Assembly: GCF_947498345.1 (NCBI RefSeq)
Contig: NZ_CANMJY010000002.1
Span: forward strand, 248,001-312,000
From: an uncultured Winogradskyella sp.
Lineage (GTDB): Bacteria > Bacteroidota > Bacteroidia > Flavobacteriales > Flavobacteriaceae
Direction: 5' to 3'
DNA: 64,000 nt
The notes beneath the pieces are model-generated. The model saw nothing but the letters and a program-made list of their open reading frames with translations. It was not told the DNA's origin and did no database searches. The position numbers and the translations under genes were made by a program. This document shows positions 62,328 through 64,000 of the stretch, one piece after another. Position 1 is the stretch's first letter, and each line of letters opens with the position of its first letter.

Positions 62328-63755
62328 TTATTTGTCTTCAGACTTTTCAATTTCTGCATCATCTGCTTCAATTTCCTTTTTGTCTTTGCCTTTTAAATAC
62401 TCTGGCAAATCCATACCAGCCATATTAAACATTTCTTGTAAAGGCGGGACCGATTTATACATTCCAGAGATAAAGTTTGAAGTTGAAGATTTCCCATCTT
62501 TATTACCTCCATTTTCCCAAACAGTGACTTTATCGATCTTAATGTTCTTAATAGCTTCAGCTTGAGTTTTAACCAGTTCTGGTAGTTTATCTGCAATTAA
62601 TAATAATACTGCATCTTTAGAACTGTTACCAGCAGCCTTTACAATTTCATCTAAACCAGCAGCCTGTTTTGTTAAGACTTCATAAAGTCCTTTTGCTTCA
62701 GCTTGAGCTTTAAATAGTATAGCGTCTGCTTCACCTTTTGCTTTTCTTCTGATGCGCTCAGCTTCGGCTTCAGCATCAATTTCAACCTTTCGTTTATCAA
62801 TTTCAGCAGGTACAATAACATCGGCCATTTGAGAAGAACGCTCACGCTCGGCTCTGGCAGCTTCAGCTTGTTGCTCAGCAGCATAAGACTCTTCTAAAGC
62901 TTTTGCAGATTGTACTTTTTCAGCAGCTATAGCCACGCGCTCAGCTTCAGCTTCTCTTTGACGACGTAATGAATCTGAGTTTGCAACTGAAATTTTTGCT
63001 GCGTTTTCACCTTCAACAGCTTGTGCATTTGCGGCAGCAACTTGAGTTCTTTCATCTTGCACAGCATTAGCTTCTCCAATGGATCCATCTCTGGTTTTTT
63101 CTGCAACAGATTTACGAGCCGCGTTAATTGCATGGGCTGCAGCTTCTTTACCAAGCGCTTCAATATAGCCAGATTCATCAACAATATCTGTAATGTTTAC
63201 ATTGATTAATTTTAGACCAACTTTCTTTAATTCAGATTCAACAGATTGTGAAATATTGCTTAAAAACTTATCTCTATCAGAATTAATCTCTTCAATATCC
63301 ATTGAGGCTACTACTAAACGTAATTGTCCGAAGATGATTTCTTTTGCTAATTCTTGTATGTCTTGTAAACCAAGACCTAATAAACGTTCTGCTGCATTTT
63401 GCATTACGCCTGGTTCGGTAGAGACACCAATAGTAAAACGCGAAGGTACATTAACACGGATATTTTGCTTTGATAATGCATTTACCAGATTAACTTCTAT
63501 TGAAATCGGTGTTAAATCTAAATATTCATAATCTTGAATAACAGGTATAATAAAAGCTGCACCGCCATGAATACATTTAGCGGATTTACCACCACCAACT
63601 TTTCCATAAACTACAAGTATACGGTCCGAAGGACAGCGCTTATAACGTTTAATTAAAAGAACAAGTGTTAGTACAATAAATAGAGCGACGAAAATGAGTA
63701 GCATTGGTCCACCAAAGCCATCCATATTTATGTTTTCTTGAATAAGTAAGTTCAT
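62328..63755 (-). CDS. Flotillin-family membrane-raft protein
   Basis: This 475-residue protein has an N-terminal membrane helix (about 16-36), an SPFH/prohibitin-like domain (about 40-210) with KVGLKLINVNITDI, and a long coiled coil of Ala/Glu/Lys/Arg repeats (about 215-420). It organises membrane microdomains. The NfeD-like gene next to it is the usual partner. It ends with an acidic tail. Confidence 0.92.
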   Translation of the reverse strand: MNLLIQENINMDGFGGPMLLIFVALFIVLTLVLLIKRYKRCPSDRILVVYGKVGGGKSAKCIHGGAAFIIPVIQDYEYLDLTPISIEVNLVNALSKQNIRVNVPSRFTIGVSTEPGVMQNAAERLLGLGLQDIQELAKEIIFGQLRLVVASMDIEEINSDRDKFLSNISQSVESELKKVGLKLINVNITDIVDESGYIEALGKEAAAHAINAARKSVAEKTRDGSIGEANAVQDERTQVAAANAQAVEGENAAKISVANSDSLRRQREAEAERVAIAAEKVQSAKALEESYAAEQQAEAARAERERSSQMADVIVPAEIDKRKVEIDAEAEAERIRRKAKGEADAILFKAQAEAKGLYEVLTKQAAGLDEIVKAAGNSSKDAVLLLIADKLPELVKTQAEAIKNIKIDKVTVWENGGNKDGKSSTSNFISGMYKSVPPLQEMFNMAGMDLPEYLKGKDKKEIEADDAEIEKSEDK

Positions 63756-63788
63756 AGGACTATGATTTTTTATGGTTAGTAATTAATT

Positions 63789-64000
63789 TTATTCATTATC
63801 TAATAAATGAGTTTCACCCGTTTGAAGCTCATCAGGTTTTGATTGTGAAGGTTCAATAGGTTTTCGTGTTCGGTCTACAATAAGAATTCCGTTTGAAGTC
63901 ACATCGACGACTTTTATTATGGTTCCGGATTTTAGTTCGGTTAATGCGTCTGTAAGTGCGTCGAGTTCACGTACTGTACCTTGAACATTAACACTTACTT
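63789..64000 (-). CDS. NfeD-like protein, partial (5' end beyond the window)
   Basis: The visible part (last 69-70 residues, stop codon at 63789-63791) contains a strand-rich domain, VNVQGTVRELDALTDALTELKSG, then IKVVDVTSNGILIVDR. This fits the C-terminal OB-fold of NfeD-type proteins that accompany flotillins. The remaining part, including membrane helices, lies beyond the right edge. It is upstream of flotillin and probably cotranscribed. Confidence 0.65.
   Translation of the reverse strand, partial: VSVNVQGTVRELDALTDALTELKSGTIIKVVDVTSNGILIVDRTRKPIEPSQSKPDELQTGETHLLDNE

Noticed and set aside
63193..63531. Open frame antisense to the flotillin gene (112 codons)
   Set aside because: The flotillin frame is continuous and shows family motifs; the antisense frame is explained by codon bias of the sense strand.
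1..64000. Mobile element, prophage, CRISPR array or integron
   Set aside because: No transposase, integrase, phage structural gene or spaced direct repeats were seen by reading; the tRNA-Ser is not followed by an integrase or a repeated tRNA end.

Overview
The window is a chromosomal stretch from a marine-type member of the Flavobacteriaceae (Bacteroidota). Four things point there: low G+C; promoters of the Bacteroidota form TAnnTTTG; type IX secretion (T9SS) cargo and a PorZ-like protein; and lineage-typical families (DUF5686 barrel, DUF6646, THC0290_0291, TonB receptors, lipoproteins). I see no prophage, insertion sequence, CRISPR array or rRNA. One tRNA-Ser(GGA) is present.

Layout. 1-4.5 kb: the end of a PrcB-like gene, a cold-shock protein, a small membrane protein, a ClC-type chloride protein with CBS domains, and aspS. 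4.5-11.3 kb: a tetR-tolC-adaptor-RND efflux operon with a consensus promoter overlapped by a 9-bp inverted repeat. 11.4-12.8 kb: a polyprenyl synthetase and a small partner gene. 12.8-24.2 kb: a clade II nitrous oxide reductase island. On the minus strand it reads cytochrome c, fasciclin lipoprotein, nosZ, a four-helix membrane protein, nosL, nosD, nosF, nosY, two small Cys/Met/His proteins, a Met/His-rich lipoprotein and a TonB receptor with the OprC/NosA copper signature. An Rrf2 regulator is divergent, and a TGAT-N4-ATCA site sits about 41 bp upstream of both predicted starts. 24.2-28.9 kb: an outer-membrane protein and sucA-sucB. 28.9-30.5 kb: an orphan NarL-type response regulator with a retropepsin-like protein, next to a 0.5-kb gap that appears to hold two related small RNA units, each led by an 18-bp palindrome. 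30.5-35.7 kb: tatD, ansA, tRNA-Ser, an ExbB-X-ExbD-ExbD group and a barrel protein. 35.7-44.5 kb: a PAP2-like membrane protein, rpoN, asnS, an MMPL-type transporter, a DUF5686 barrel, frr and pyrH. 44.8-57.2 kb: a THC0290_0291 protein, gdhA, a PorZ-like protein, recO, a heme-type TonB receptor, a giant T9SS cargo protein and recX. 57.3-64 kb: a second T9SS cargo protein, a DUF6646 protein, a JmjC-like cupin, bioB, flotillin and a partial NfeD-like gene.

How the genes fit together. The nos island contains a plausible complete route for copper: outer-membrane uptake (TonB receptor), periplasmic carriers (Met/His lipoprotein, NosL), the NosDFY assembly machine, NosZ, and a c-type cytochrome as electron donor. 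It lacks nosR and nosX, as expected for clade II. The least explained parts are the small accessory proteins of this island and the paired small RNA units next to the response regulator. All functions are read from sequence alone; no database search was run.
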